Assembly: GCF_016522535.1 (NCBI RefSeq)
Contig: NZ_JAEHOI010000005.1
Span: 124,001-188,000 of the forward strand
Length of the DNA: 64,000 bases
Direction: 5' to 3'
Origin: Leucobacter edaphi
GTDB taxonomy: Bacteria > Actinomycetota > Actinomycetes > Actinomycetales > Microbacteriaceae
Both the position numbers and the translations under genes were made by a program. Position 1 is the stretch's first letter, and each line of letters opens with the position of its first letter. Positions 8,823 through 17,835 of the stretch are shown piece by piece. Under the pieces are notes generated by a model that did not search any database, had not been told where the DNA came from, and saw only the letters and a program-made list of their open reading frames with translations.

Positions 8823-9832
8823 CCGGCGTATCCGCCGGGGTTCTGCGACTGCCAGGCCCAGGAGTCGCGGCACGCCTCGGCGAGGCTGCGCGTCGTCCGC
8901 CAGTTGAGCTCGGCGTTCGCGCGGGCGGGGTCGGCCACGACGGTCGCGACGTCACCTGCGCGAGGCGCCACGACGTCGTAGGGCACGGGGCGGCCTGCGG
9001 CCTCCTCGAACGCGCGGATCACCTCGAGCACGCTCGAGCCGGTTCCCGATCCGAGGTTGTAGACGGAGACGCCCTGCTCGGCGGCTTCGAGCGCGGCAAC
9101 GTGACCCTCTGCGAGGTCCATCACGTGAATGTAGTCGCGCACGCCGGTGCCGTCGGCGGTGGGGTACGAGTCGCCGAACACGCTGAGGCGCTCGCGCTTG
9201 CCGACCGCGACCTGCGCGATGAACGGCATCAGGTTGTTGGGGATCCCCGACGGATCCTCGCCGATCCGTCCGGACGGGTGCGCGCCCACCGGGTTGAAGT
9301 ACCGCAGCAGCACGGCCGCGAGCTCGGGCCTGGCGCGCTGCGTGTCCGTGATGATCTGCTCGATCATGAACTTCGACCAGCCGTAGGGGTTGGTGAGGCC
9401 CACACCCACGGGCTGGCCCTCGTCGATCGAATCGACGGCCGGATCGCCGTAAACGGTCGCCGAGGAGCTGAACACGAGGCGGTCGACGCCGCGCTCGGCG
9501 AGGAGATCGAGCAGCACGAGCGACGAATCGATGTTGACGCGGTAGTAGCGGGTTGGCTGCGCGACCGATTCGCCGACGGCCTTGAGCCCGGCGAAGTGAA
9601 TCACCGAGTCGAACTCGACGCCCTCGAGCGCCGCGCTCGCTGCCGCCCGATCGGCCAGATCGACCTCGACAACCGGGATCGTCGCCCCGCTGAGCTCCTC
9701 GACGCGCCGCACCGCCTCGGGGCTGCTGTTCGAGAAATCGTCGAGCACCACGACGTCGTGCCCGCGGGCGATGAGGGCCAGAGCGGTGTGGGTGCCGATG
9801 TATCCGGCGCCGCCGGTCAGAAGAACGCGCAT
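8819..9832 (-). CDS. galE: UDP-glucose 4-epimerase
   Basis: A 337-residue short-chain dehydrogenase-type sugar epimerase. It begins MRVLLTGGAGYIGTHTAL with the GxxGxxG dinucleotide site, has the FSSSATVYG serine segment and NPYGWSKFMIEQ with the catalytic Tyr/Lys. It interconverts UDP-glucose and UDP-galactose in the cytoplasm and supplies galactose donors to the neighbouring transferases. It is first in a minus-strand operon galE, LCP ligase, GlfT2-like transferase. A TATCCT box ends 6 nt before the ATG, so the transcript is probably leaderless. Confidence 0.93.
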   Translation of the reverse strand: MRVLLTGGAGYIGTHTALALIARGHDVVVLDDFSNSSPEAVRRVEELSGATIPVVEVDLADRAAASAALEGVEFDSVIHFAGLKAVGESVAQPTRYYRVNIDSSLVLLDLLAERGVDRLVFSSSATVYGDPAVDSIDEGQPVGVGLTNPYGWSKFMIEQIITDTQRARPELAAVLLRYFNPVGAHPSGRIGEDPSGIPNNLMPFIAQVAVGKRERLSVFGDSYPTADGTGVRDYIHVMDLAEGHVAALEAAEQGVSVYNLGSGTGSSVLEVIRAFEEAAGRPVPYDVVAPRAGDVATVVADPARANAELNWRTTRSLAEACRDSWAWQSQNPGGYAG

Positions 9833-9838
9833 GGATCA

Positions 9839-9844
9839 AGGATA
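9839..9844 (-). promoter_or_regulatory. leaderless-type -10 box of galE (TATCCT)
   Basis: TATCCT followed by 6 nt and then the ATG of galE. No Shine-Dalgarno sequence is present. The TANNNT-N6-ATG layout is the known signature of leaderless transcripts in actinobacteria. Confidence 0.6.
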
Positions 9845-10069
9845 GGGCGCGTCTCCTGGGGGCCACTGGAGCCGGCTCCGCGGGTCTCATTTGACTGAGT
9901 AATCTGCGATTCTGAGAAGAAAAGCCCATTCAGGTGCCTCTTCAGGTCCCGAATTGAGAACATTTCGGACTCACGTTCAGCAAGTGGGAAACTCACACCT
10001 GAGGATTCCATAGAATATTCACCAGAAGACTGTCGGCGCGTGGGCGCCGCGACGAGCGAAAGGGGCGAG

Positions 10070-11290
10070 ATGGCCACCCTGACCCTGATCGCAGAACCTT
10101 TTCCCGATTGGGAAGCGGCCGTGCACTCCGCCGCCTGCCGTGATCTCGCCGAAGCGGTCGCCCAGAGCGCCCCGCGCAGTTGCAGCGTTCGCTACCTCGT
10201 CGCCCGCGGCACGGAGGCCCCCGCCTTTCAGTCACCCGTGCTCGACGTCGAAAGCCTGCCGCTCCGTGCCGGAATGCTCCCAATCGTCTGGCAATCCGGT
10301 GCGACCGCGCGCCCGCTCGACGGCGAGTTCGTCCACGCGACCACCCCCATGATCCCGCTCCGCTCCCGCGGCGAGGACGATGGCAGCCAGACCTCGGTCA
10401 TGATCCCGAACAGCATCGCGTGGGATCACCCCACGCTGCTGCCCGGCAATCAGGCGCGCCTGTTCCGCTCTTTTGCGAAGCGCGCCGTCCGTCTCGCGGA
10501 CGTCATCCTCGCCCCGACGCACGCCACCGCGCGCGTTGTGCAGGAGCACTACGGCCGCGACCTGCCCATTCAGGTCATGCAGCTCGCTCCCCCGCGCGAG
10601 TTCCGCCGGCAGGAGGACAGCGCCGACCGCCGCGCCGCGCTCGGGCTTCCCGAACGCTACGTGCTCACGACCGCGACGGCGACCGAACTCGGCCGTCTCG
10701 ACTGGGTCTTCGACGCGATGCGCAGCGACCCCGGCCTCCCGCCCCTCGTGGTGCTGGAGGGCTTCGACCCGGTGCCGGCGGACAGCGCGAGCGGCGCGAA
10801 GTCGCGCGGCCAGGCCGGAGCAGCGGCACAGGCCCCCGGATCCGAGGGCGCTCCCGCGCCGCACGGAACCCACTCGGCTGCGGACCCCGCTGGGGCCGCG
10901 GCAGGCAGCGACGCTGGCGACGTGCCGGCCGAGCTGCGGGGACGGGTCGTTGTGGTGCGCCCGCGCGAGCTGGCCGATTTCGGCGCGATCATCTCCGGCG
11001 CCGGCCTCCTGCTCACGCCTCAGAGCTACGCCGGAACGGGCTATCTCGTGCTCGGAGCGCTCAAGGCCTCGGTTCCCGTGCTCCACTCAGGCCACCCCTC
11101 GACCGCCGAGCTCGTGCTCGACGGCGGTATCGCGGCCGAGACGCCCGAGGCGTTCGGCGCGGAGCTGCGCCGCCTCTTCACCGAGCCCGGTGCGCTCGCG
11201 CGGCTCTCGGTCCTCGCCAGGGACCGCAGCCGCGGTTTCAGCTGGGAGGCCGCGGCCTGGCAGCTCTGGGAGACCCACGCGAACCTCTGA
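10070..11290 (+). CDS. GT-B fold glycosyltransferase-like protein
   Basis: A 406-residue protein resembling GT4 glycosyltransferases: VHATTPMIPLR and NSIAWDHP in the first half, a DVILAPTHATARVVQEHYG stretch typical of the hinge of these enzymes, and LLTPQSYAGTGYLVLGALKASVPVL in place of the usual EGF-type nucleotide-sugar loop. A low-complexity Ala/Gly/Ser insertion (about residues 235-285) splits the C-terminal domain. AAGGGG 5 nt before the ATG at 10070 supports this start over a GTG at 10040. It is divergent from galE across 237 bp of lower-GC DNA. The usual Glu of the GT4 motif is not obvious, so activity is uncertain. Confidence 0.65.
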   Translation: MATLTLIAEPFPDWEAAVHSAACRDLAEAVAQSAPRSCSVRYLVARGTEAPAFQSPVLDVESLPLRAGMLPIVWQSGATARPLDGEFVHATTPMIPLRSRGEDDGSQTSVMIPNSIAWDHPTLLPGNQARLFRSFAKRAVRLADVILAPTHATARVVQEHYGRDLPIQVMQLAPPREFRRQEDSADRRAALGLPERYVLTTATATELGRLDWVFDAMRSDPGLPPLVVLEGFDPVPADSASGAKSRGQAGAAAQAPGSEGAPAPHGTHSAADPAGAAAGSDAGDVPAELRGRVVVVRPRELADFGAIISGAGLLLTPQSYAGTGYLVLGALKASVPVLHSGHPSTAELVLDGGIAAETPEAFGAELRRLFTEPGALARLSVLARDRSRGFSWEAAAWQLWETHANL

Positions 11291-11341
11291 TCGAAGCCTG
11301 ATCAGGATCTTTTCCGCCCGCGGGCAGCGCTCACGGACCCC

Positions 11342-11373
11342 GGACTACGCGCGGGGAGGACTACGCGCGGGGA
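11342..11373. repeat. perfect 16-bp tandem duplication at the 3' end of the MFS gene
   Basis: GGACTACGCGCGGGGA occurs at 11342-11357 and again at 11358-11373. The second copy contains the stop codon of the minus-strand MFS gene (11361-11363), and the first copy supplies a spare stop just downstream. It looks like a recent slippage or duplication. Confidence 0.9.
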
Positions 11374-12596
11374 GCGTCTGCCAGCCTCGGACCGCCGTTC
11401 GCGAGCGCGAAGCCCAGCGACGCCGCCGCGGCGATGAGCACCGCGCACCCGACGAAGACGGCGGTCCCCGGCCAGCCGGCCGCAGCGAAGGCGACACCGC
11501 CGAGCCAGCCGAGCAGGCTCGACCCCGCATAGTAGGCGAGGGTGTAGAGCGGAGGCGCGAGCGTGCGTCCCGCACCCGCACGACGCTCGATCAATCCGCT
11601 CGCGATCGTATGCGCCGCGAAGAATGCGCCCGTGAAGAGGACGAGGCCGATGATCACCCAGGGCAGCGATGGGAGCAGGGTGAGGGTGAGACCCGCGATC
11701 ATGATCCCGGCGCAGACGAGCAGGGTGATCGTCGGTGGAATGCGCCGGGTGAGCGACCACACCCAGCGCGAGGCCGCCGCACCGGCGAGGTACGCGAGAA
11801 ACAGCCAGGACACCTGGCCGAGCGAGAGCTGGAAGGGCGGCTCCTGCAGCCGGAACGCGAGGTAGTTGTAGGCCGCGACGAAGCCTCCCATCAGGAGGAA
11901 AGCCTGCAGAATCAGTACGACGACGCCGGGCCGCGCGAGATTGTCCCGGATCGCTGGCAGAGCACGTTCGCCCCGCCTCGCCGGGAGCGCCGGCCGCGGG
12001 ATTCTGGCGAGGAAGACGATCGTGGCCGCCGCGGCAATCACCGCGACCGCGCCCATGCCCCAGCGCCACCCCAGCTCCTGCGCCACGGTGCCCGCGATGA
12101 TCCGGCCGAGCAGCCCGCCGATCGTGGTGCCGGCCACGTATGTGCCGACGGCGGGACCGAGCGCCTCGGGACGCACGGTCTCAGCGATCGCGGTCACGGC
12201 GATCGCCGGCAGACCGGCGAGCGCGAGGCCCTCGACACAGCGTACGACGGCGAACGCGGGAAACTCCGGGATCACTGGCGCGACCAGGCCGATTGCCAGC
12301 GCTAGGACCATCGCGACCCGCATGGCGGGGATGCGGCCGAAGCGATCCGAGACGAGCGCCCACGGGATGACCCCGATCGCCACGCCGATCGTCGTCGCGC
12401 CGACGGCCCACGACGAGGTTCCGGCTGACACCCCGAACTCGCGGGCGAGATCGGGAAGAATGCCCTGCGGGGAATACATCTGCGCGAAGGTCGCGAGACC
12501 CGCGCAGAAGAGCGCAATGAGCGCGCGCCGGTACGCGGGACTTCCCGCTGCCGCCCGCGGATCCTGCGCGGGGGCCTGCGCCGTCTCCCCGCTCAC
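11361..12596 (-). CDS. MFS transporter (YnfM/AraJ-like, 12 TM)
   Basis: A 411-residue major facilitator protein with twelve hydrophobic segments. The first loop carries MYSPQGILPDLAREFG and the 2-3 loop has SDRFGR, as in the YnfM/Bcr-like drug-efflux group. It would export small molecules using the proton gradient. The GTG at 12596 is chosen because it lies 16 nt after the purE stop and gives the usual short N-terminus; the longer open frame would run through purE. It is the last gene of a purK-purE-MFS minus-strand run, but a link to purine synthesis is not evident. Confidence 0.78.
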   Translation of the reverse strand: MSGETAQAPAQDPRAAAGSPAYRRALIALFCAGLATFAQMYSPQGILPDLAREFGVSAGTSSWAVGATTIGVAIGVIPWALVSDRFGRIPAMRVAMVLALAIGLVAPVIPEFPAFAVVRCVEGLALAGLPAIAVTAIAETVRPEALGPAVGTYVAGTTIGGLLGRIIAGTVAQELGWRWGMGAVAVIAAAATIVFLARIPRPALPARRGERALPAIRDNLARPGVVVLILQAFLLMGGFVAAYNYLAFRLQEPPFQLSLGQVSWLFLAYLAGAAASRWVWSLTRRIPPTITLLVCAGIMIAGLTLTLLPSLPWVIIGLVLFTGAFFAAHTIASGLIERRAGAGRTLAPPLYTLAYYAGSSLLGWLGGVAFAAAGWPGTAVFVGCAVLIAAAASLGFALANGGPRLADAPRA

Positions 12597-12612
12597 CTCA
12601 ACCCGCCGTGCG

Positions 12613-13143
12613 TCACGCCTCCTCGGCCGCGGCGTCCTCCGCCACGCGCGCCTGCAGGGCCCGGTTCTTCTCCTCCACCATCTCGGTGAGGCCGCGCGCG
12701 TACTCATCGAGACGCGCGGCGAGCTCGGGATCGGCGCTGCCGATGATCCGCGCCGCGAGCAGCCCGGCGTTCTTCGCTCCGCCGATCGACACCGTCGCCA
12801 CCGGGATTCCGCCCGGCATCTGCACGATCGAGAGCAGGGAGTCGAGCCCGTCGAGCTTCGCGAGCGGGACGGGGACGCCGACCACGGGAAGGGTGGTCAT
12901 CGAGGCGACCATCCCGGGCAGGTGGGCGGCGCCACCCGCGCCCGCGATGATCACGCGCAGCCCGCGCGCGGCAGCCCCGCGCGCGTAGTCGACCATCTTC
13001 TCGGGAGTGCGGTGCGCGCTCACCACCTCGACCTCGTGCGGGATCCCGAAGTCGCGCAGCACCTGCACCGCGTCGCTCATCACCGTGAAGTCGGAGTCGG
13101 AACCCATGATCACGCCGACAATGGGCGTTGCGCTCTGTGCCAT
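12613..13143 (-). CDS. purE: N5-carboxyaminoimidazole ribonucleotide mutase
   Basis: A 176-residue cytoplasmic enzyme that converts N5-CAIR to CAIR in purine synthesis. It has [14 protein letters not shown] at the N-terminus (phosphate/active-site loop), [14 protein letters not shown], the [15 protein letters not shown] loop and PVVGVP, all family hallmarks. The in-frame ATG at 13152 overlaps a TACGAT box; the ATG at 13143 lies 7 nt after that box, so I take 13143 as a leaderless start. It follows purK, its pathway partner, by 43 nt on the same strand. Confidence 0.92.
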   Translation of the reverse strand: MAQSATPIVGVIMGSDSDFTVMSDAVQVLRDFGIPHEVEVVSAHRTPEKMVDYARGAAARGLRVIIAGAGGAAHLPGMVASMTTLPVVGVPVPLAKLDGLDSLLSIVQMPGGIPVATVSIGGAKNAGLLAARIIGSADPELAARLDEYARGLTEMVEEKNRALQARVAEDAAAEEA

Positions 13144-13150
13144 GACCTCC

Positions 13151-13156
13151 ATCGTA
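13151..13156 (-). promoter_or_regulatory. possible leaderless -10 box of purE (TACGAT)
   Basis: TACGAT, then 7 nt, then the ATG at 13143. The same TACGAT-N7 arrangement occurs before pucR at 52206. The intervening GGAGG could instead be read as a ribosome binding site, but it is too close to the ATG. Confidence 0.45.
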
Positions 13157-13186
13157 GTGCCGGAGGGCCGCCCGCGGCTGCGGCGA

Positions 13187-14335
13187 TTAGTCGAAGACGG
13201 CGGCCGCGGCCACCGCCTGAGCGCGCACCTCAGCGAGGTCGTCGCCTGTCACGGTGACGTGCCCCACCTTGCGTCCGGGGCGAGGCTGCTTGTCGTAACT
13301 GTGGAACTTCGCCCGAGGGTGCGCGGCGAGCGCCTCGGCGTAGCGCACGGGCATCGGGCCCTCGGCCGGCCCGCCGAGCACGTTCACCATGACCGCGGCG
13401 GGGGCGGTCATCGTCGTGTCCCCGAGCGGCAGATCCGCCACAGCGCGCAGATGTTGCTCGAACTGGCTGGTCACCGAGCCCTCGATCGAGAAGTGACCGG
13501 AGTTGTGGGGACGCATCGCGAGCTCATTCACGAGCACCCTGCCGTCCGCGGCCTCGAACATCTCGACCGCGAGCACGCCCGTCACGCCAACGCCCTCGGC
13601 GACGGCCGTGCCGATGCGGGCGGCCTCCTCGAGCGTCGCGGGATTCTGCACCGGAGCGGGGGCGAGGACCTCGGCGCACACGCCGTCCCGCTGGATCGTC
13701 TCGACGACGGGCCAGGTGCGCATCTCGCCGCTCGGGCGGCGCGCCACGAGCTGCGACAGCTCCCTCGTGAAGTCGACGAGCTCCTCGACGAGGAGGCGGC
13801 CGCCGTGACCGTCCTCGTCGAGGGCCGTGAACCAGTCCTGCGCCTCGACCGCGCTCGAAACGACCCGCACGCCCTTGCCGTCGTAGCCGCCGCGAGCGGT
13901 CTTCACGACACCGCGCCCGCCGTGCGCGTCGAGGAAGCTCTGCAGCTCGGCCTCGTCGGCCACGGCGGCCCAGTCGGGAACGGGAACACCCAGCTCCTCG
14001 AGCTTCTCCCGCATCAGGATCTTGTCCTGGGCGTACTGCAGCGCGTCGGGGCGCGGGTGCACCTGCACGCCGCGCTCCTCGAGCTCTCGCAGGATGAACG
14101 AGGGCACGTGCTCGTGATCGAAAGTGATCACGTCGACGGTGTCGGCGAAGGCGTGCACCGTGGCGGCGTCGCGGTAGTCGCCGACGGCGTCTGCGGCGCG
14201 GGCCGCGCTCGACCCCTCTGCCTCAGCGAGCACGCTGATCCGGAGCCCGAGATGGATCGCCGGGGGCACCATCATGCGGGCGAGCTGCCCGCCACCGATG
14301 ACGCCGATCGTGATGCTGCCGTTCTCCAGACCCAT
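13187..14335 (-). CDS. purK: N5-carboxyaminoimidazole ribonucleotide synthetase
   Basis: A 382-residue ATP-grasp enzyme that makes N5-CAIR from AIR, bicarbonate and ATP. It opens [13 protein letters not shown], contains [10 protein letters not shown] and [17 protein letters not shown] for ATP binding, and [17 protein letters not shown], the strongly conserved PurK signature. Length is normal for actinobacterial PurK. It is upstream of purE on the minus strand. A CAGAAT sequence 7 nt before the ATG is only a weak promoter candidate. Confidence 0.93.
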   Translation of the reverse strand: MGLENGSITIGVIGGGQLARMMVPPAIHLGLRISVLAEAEGSSAARAADAVGDYRDAATVHAFADTVDVITFDHEHVPSFILRELEERGVQVHPRPDALQYAQDKILMREKLEELGVPVPDWAAVADEAELQSFLDAHGGRGVVKTARGGYDGKGVRVVSSAVEAQDWFTALDEDGHGGRLLVEELVDFTRELSQLVARRPSGEMRTWPVVETIQRDGVCAEVLAPAPVQNPATLEEAARIGTAVAEGVGVTGVLAVEMFEAADGRVLVNELAMRPHNSGHFSIEGSVTSQFEQHLRAVADLPLGDTTMTAPAAVMVNVLGGPAEGPMPVRYAEALAAHPRAKFHSYDKQPRPGRKVGHVTVTGDDLAEVRAQAVAAAAVFD

Positions 14336-14430
14336 GCCCTCTATTCTGCCGTACCCGCGGGGCCAACGGCTTCACTCCGCCCGCCTGCACTGATCAGGGA
14401 TTCGACCGCGTGCTTCTCGGGCGCACGCGA

Positions 14431-14468
14431 AGGGCCCGGTGCGTGGATTCCTCCTCGCACCGGGCCCT
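14431..14468 (-). terminator. hairpin terminator of the surface-protein gene
   Basis: AGGGCCCGGTGCG (14431-14443) pairs perfectly over 13 bp with 14456-14468, with a 12-nt loop. It lies 54 nt past the stop codon of the minus-strand surface-protein gene and upstream of purK. No strong U-tract follows. Confidence 0.75.
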
Positions 14469-14522
14469 CGCCGTGCTTCCGGGTTCAGGGCGTTGACACG
14501 CCCCTACCGGATGGGCACCGGG

Positions 14523-17477
14523 CTACTCGCCAGCGGCCTTGCGACGCACCAGCAGCAGCACCGCACCACCGATCAGCAGCGCACCGGCCACCGCGCCGAG
14601 CATCCAGCCCGCACCAGCACCCGTGATCGGGAGCGTCGGCTTCGCCGGGACGCCGGGCTCGCCGGGCTCGGTCGGGGTGACCGGCTGGTCGACCTTCGTC
14701 GCCGTGTTGGTCACCGTGAACTCCGCCGTCTGATCCGCCACGACCGTCGCGTCCGTTGCCGAGTACTCGACGCCCGTCCACTTGTAGTCCGCGCCGTTCT
14801 CAGGCTTCTGCTCCTCGATCGTCACCACAGCACCGGCCGGAACCTGCTCCGACTCCACCGCAGCACCATCGGCCGTGACCTTCACGTCACCCTCGCCCGC
14901 CTCGTAACCCGGGCCGGCAGGGTAGGTGTAGTGCACCGTGAACTGGGCATCCTTCGCCACGCGATCGGCGCCGTCACCGGCAACCTTCTTCGCAACCGCG
15001 ATCTTGCCGTACGCCAGCTCGATCGGGTTCGTCACCGTGACCACGACACCCGAGCTGAGCGCACCCATCTCGATCGTGTCCGTCGACAGCTCCGGATCGC
15101 CCCACACCGTGTTCGCGATCGCGGCAGGAGCCTGCTCCTGCAGCGTCACCTTCGCGCCGTAGGGGATCTTCGGCGAGGTCACCGCAGTTCCATCGGCCGT
15201 GATCACGATCTCACCCGAGCCCGCGGCGAAGCCCTCGCCAGCGGGGTACGAGTACTCGACCGTGAACTCCGTGTCCGCGGGAACCACGCTTGCGGCCTCA
15301 CCCGTCAGCGCCTTCTTCACATCGAAGGTGCCGTAGAGCATGTCGAGCTGGTTGGTGACGGTGAGCGCGGGCTGCGCCTGATCACCCTCGATCGTCACGT
15401 TCTCCGAGGAGTACGTCGGATCGGCCCACACCGTGTTCGCGATCGGGGCGGGAGCCTGCTCCTTGATCGTCACGACCGCGCCGTGCGGGAGCTTCGGCGA
15501 CGTGGCGGCGGTCCCGTCGGCCTTGACCTTCAGCTCGCCGTTGCCCGCGGGGAAGTGCTTCCCTGCCGGGTAGGAGTACTCGACCGTGAACTCGGCATCG
15601 GCGGGGACGAGGCTCGCGGCCTCACCCGTGATGGCCTTCTTCACCGCGAAGGTACCGAAGGTCGGCTCGATCGGGTTTGTCACCGTGACCTCGGTCAGCT
15701 GGGAGCCGTTCGTGATCGTGAAACCGTTCTCCGAGTAGGTGGGGGTGCCCCACTTCGCGCCGGCGATCGCGGCGGGAGCCTGCTCCTTGAGCGTCACGAC
15801 TGCGCCGACCGGGATCTTCGGCGACTCGACCTGCGTGCCGTCGGCCTTGATCTTCACCACGCCCGAACCCGCGGGGTAAGCGGCTCCGGCCGGATACGAG
15901 TAGTCGACCGTGAACTCGGTGCTCGCGGCAACCCACGATGCGGCGTCGCCGGTCAGGGCCTTGTCCAGGTGGAACGTGCCCATCGGGACGAAGAAGCCGC
16001 CGTCGCGCGCAGTCGTCTCACGCGACTTCACCGTGAACGTTGCCACGTTGTTATCGAAGTCGGAATCGACCTTGTCATCGCTGCCCGTCTTCGGAGTGAC
16101 CTGCGTCATTCCCGCAGGCGGGTTCACGATCGTCGCCGTGTACTCGCCTTCGCGCAGCGTCGAACGCGCGCGGCCCTTGTCATCCGTGGTCACCATGGTG
16201 TCCACGTCAGCGCCGGTGGTCGTCTTCCCGGTGATCTTCACCTGGATATTCGGCAGAACCGTGTCGGTGCCCTCGTCGTAGACGTTGTTCCCGTTCATGT
16301 CCTGGAACATCAGCGTTTCAAACGCGCCAGGGGGGAGCTGGCTCGAGGAACCCGAACCCGTTGAACCCGGACGGGCGTTACGGCTCTCATACTTACTGGT
16401 CACGTTATTCTGCGTTAGGTCAAGGTACGCGAATACCGCATCGTCGACCTGCCAGGAGTCATCACCGTTTGCGATGCGTTTAATGAACATCCGGAGCACC
16501 TGCCCCGACTCAGCGTCCGCGCTCGTCCACGACGACGCCGGCATCTCAAGAGTAAAGGACTGTTTGTCACAGGTGAACTTGTACTTACTCGGATCCAAGA
16601 GATACTCAGACGTCGGCACCGATGCGGGCGCCGATCCAATATCAGTCAAGCCGATTCCATAACGCTGGCTCGGATCCTGGCTCAACGCCGAGGCGCAGTC
16701 AAAATCGTAACCTGGCCCGGCATAGACGTCCATCTTCACTGCACTCTGGCCGTTCCATGACGGCTTCGAACGCACCTCTACAGTCCCGTTCGGCGTGTTC
16801 GCATCGCCACTCCAGGACCCGTAAATCGCCGGAGCAGTCCAGTACGCCGGCGGGATGTGAAGCTTAAGGTCCACGAGATTTTGTCCGCTCCCCGACACGA
16901 TCGGGGCAACGTAGTCTCCAGCGGGACGGTTCCGATTCGAGTACTCCTGCGCCTGAAAGGAGAAGGACCCTGCCAAGTCAACTCGGTCTTTCACGAAGGC
17001 AGTCAACGTGAAAGTTACCGTGCGATTCCCATTCGAGATCGAACTCGTTGCGATCGTGTTCCCGGAGGCGTCAACGAGATTCGCAAAACCCTGTGTTCCA
17101 CGCACCTTCCAGAACTCCGGAAGAGTGATCGAGAAAGCCTGTCCCGGCTGCGCGCCATCGGCAATTGCCACATCAAACGAGGGAATCACGAAGCCGCCGG
17201 CACCCTCAGCGGGGGCACCCGGATTCCAAGTGTTGAACTCGGCGGTGTTGCTCGCAGCCATGTAACCGTCAGCATCGAGCGGCCGGTTGCCCTCGTTTAC
17301 CCTGACGTTTGAGAACGTAACGCTCGCGGTATCAGCCGCGTGGGCCGCGGTGGAAGCGGCCATTGGCATAGCCGGAAGCGCCAGGGCGGATGCCAGCACG
17401 AGCGCTCCAACTTTCAAAACGGTACGCCAATTCAGCCGTCTACGCGGCTTGTCCACACTCTCGTATTTCTGTGTCAT
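14523..17477 (-). CDS. LPXTG-anchored repeat surface protein (adhesin-like)
   Basis: A 984-residue secreted protein. It has a signal peptide (about residues 17-48, ending AAHAA), an N-terminal adhesin-like region (about 50-370), an SdrD B-like beta-sandwich (about 385-495, with DMNGNNVYDEGTD as a probable calcium loop), four DUF5979-like repeats of about 107 residues (from residues 499, 606, 713 and 820), then LPITG at 949-953, a membrane helix and an Arg/Lys tail. It should be cut by a sortase and linked to the wall; no sortase gene is in this window. The first third of the gene (about 16.35-17.48 kb) is clearly lower in GC and uses different codons from the repeat region, suggesting that the binding domain was acquired separately. 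It ends in a strong hairpin terminator. Confidence 0.88.
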   Translation of the reverse strand: MTQKYESVDKPRRRLNWRTVLKVGALVLASALALPAMPMAASTAAHAADTASVTFSNVRVNEGNRPLDADGYMAASNTAEFNTWNPGAPAEGAGGFVIPSFDVAIADGAQPGQAFSITLPEFWKVRGTQGFANLVDASGNTIATSSISNGNRTVTFTLTAFVKDRVDLAGSFSFQAQEYSNRNRPAGDYVAPIVSGSGQNLVDLKLHIPPAYWTAPAIYGSWSGDANTPNGTVEVRSKPSWNGQSAVKMDVYAGPGYDFDCASALSQDPSQRYGIGLTDIGSAPASVPTSEYLLDPSKYKFTCDKQSFTLEMPASSWTSADAESGQVLRMFIKRIANGDDSWQVDDAVFAYLDLTQNNVTSKYESRNARPGSTGSGSSSQLPPGAFETLMFQDMNGNNVYDEGTDTVLPNIQVKITGKTTTGADVDTMVTTDDKGRARSTLREGEYTATIVNPPAGMTQVTPKTGSDDKVDSDFDNNVATFTVKSRETTARDGGFFVPMGTFHLDKALTGDAASWVAASTEFTVDYSYPAGAAYPAGSGVVKIKADGTQVESPKIPVGAVVTLKEQAPAAIAGAKWGTPTYSENGFTITNGSQLTEVTVTNPIEPTFGTFAVKKAITGEAASLVPADAEFTVEYSYPAGKHFPAGNGELKVKADGTAATSPKLPHGAVVTIKEQAPAPIANTVWADPTYSSENVTIEGDQAQPALTVTNQLDMLYGTFDVKKALTGEAASVVPADTEFTVEYSYPAGEGFAAGSGEIVITADGTAVTSPKIPYGAKVTLQEQAPAAIANTVWGDPELSTDTIEMGALSSGVVVTVTNPIELAYGKIAVAKKVAGDGADRVAKDAQFTVHYTYPAGPGYEAGEGDVKVTADGAAVESEQVPAGAVVTIEEQKPENGADYKWTGVEYSATDATVVADQTAEFTVTNTATKVDQPVTPTEPGEPGVPAKPTLPITGAGAGWMLGAVAGALLIGGAVLLLVRRKAAGE
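14702..15983 (-). repeat. four in-gene DUF5979-like repeats of about 320 bp
   Basis: Each unit starts with a YGTFxVKKALTGEAAS-like strand, then EFTVEYSYPAG, a KADGT turn, GAVVTxKEQAP and VTVTNPIE at the end. Units 1-3 are very alike; unit 4, next to the anchor, is more diverged. Such stalk repeats hold an adhesive head away from the wall and vary in number between strains. Confidence 0.85.
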
Positions 17478-17611
17478 GCTCCCTCAATCCATGAAAGGCC
17501 TCGGTTCCGCGAGCCGCGGAATAGAGCCACGGCCATGAAGCTCTAAGTAATGCAAATCTGTAAATTCACTCAGTTACATGCCCCAGGGTACCCGGAAATC
17601 GTTACTTAGTG

Positions 17612-17640
17612 TATTTATAGGTTTTGACTATGCGCGACAA
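17612..17640 (-). promoter_or_regulatory. possible promoter of the surface-protein gene
   Basis: On the minus strand TTGTCG (17640-17635) and TAAATA (17617-17612) are separated by 17 nt in an AT-rich context, leaving a leader of about 130 nt before the ATG at 17477. An overlapping TATAAA at 17619-17614 is another reading of the -10. Confidence 0.35.
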
Positions 17641-17788
17641 CGAACCAGACAGTGCCACTTCACCAAGAGCAAAGCACGAGACATTTCTTTCCTCGGCACA
17701 TTTATGGAGCGAATCGCCAGTCTCGCAAACTCTACTCCAGAAACGTTACTCTACGCAACGTAAATTCACATGGGGCTCAACCCTTCCA

Positions 17789-17835
17789 TTGATTGACATC
17801 AATCAACCATTTCCCTATAGTTGATCTTCGTCAAC
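17789..17835. promoter_or_regulatory. two palindromic operators flanking the exporter promoter
   Basis: TTGATTGA-CA-TCAATCAA (17789-17806) is a perfect palindrome covering the -35. GTTGA-TCTTCG-TCAAC (17820-17835) is a second inverted repeat covering the start site. Both share the TTGA/TCAA half-site, the style of operator bound by many MarR-family repressors. The MarR gene at the end of this operon is the likely binder (inference). Confidence 0.7.
17793..17821 (+). promoter_or_regulatory. consensus sigma-A promoter of the exporter/MarR operon
   Basis: TTGACA (17793-17798), a 17-nt spacer and TATAGT (17816-17821) match the consensus at eleven of twelve positions. It is the strongest promoter seen in the window. 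Transcription would begin near 17828, which rules out the in-frame TTG at 17793 as a start codon for the downstream gene. Confidence 0.8.

Noticed and set aside
14439-16364. 641-codon plus-strand frame opposite the surface-protein repeats
   Set aside because: Its apparent repeats merely mirror the DUF5979-like repeats of the real gene on the other strand, and its product is an Arg/His-rich low-complexity string.
17543-17609. Inverted repeat CTAAGTAA/TTACTTAG as an operator or insertion-element end
   Set aside because: The arms are 51 nt apart, no transposase gene lies between them, and 8-bp matches are not rare in an AT-rich region.
17578-17763. Small open frame (61 codons) in the divergent low-GC region
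   Set aside because: No ribosome binding site or leaderless box precedes it and the peptide resembles nothing I recognise; the region is better explained as promoters.
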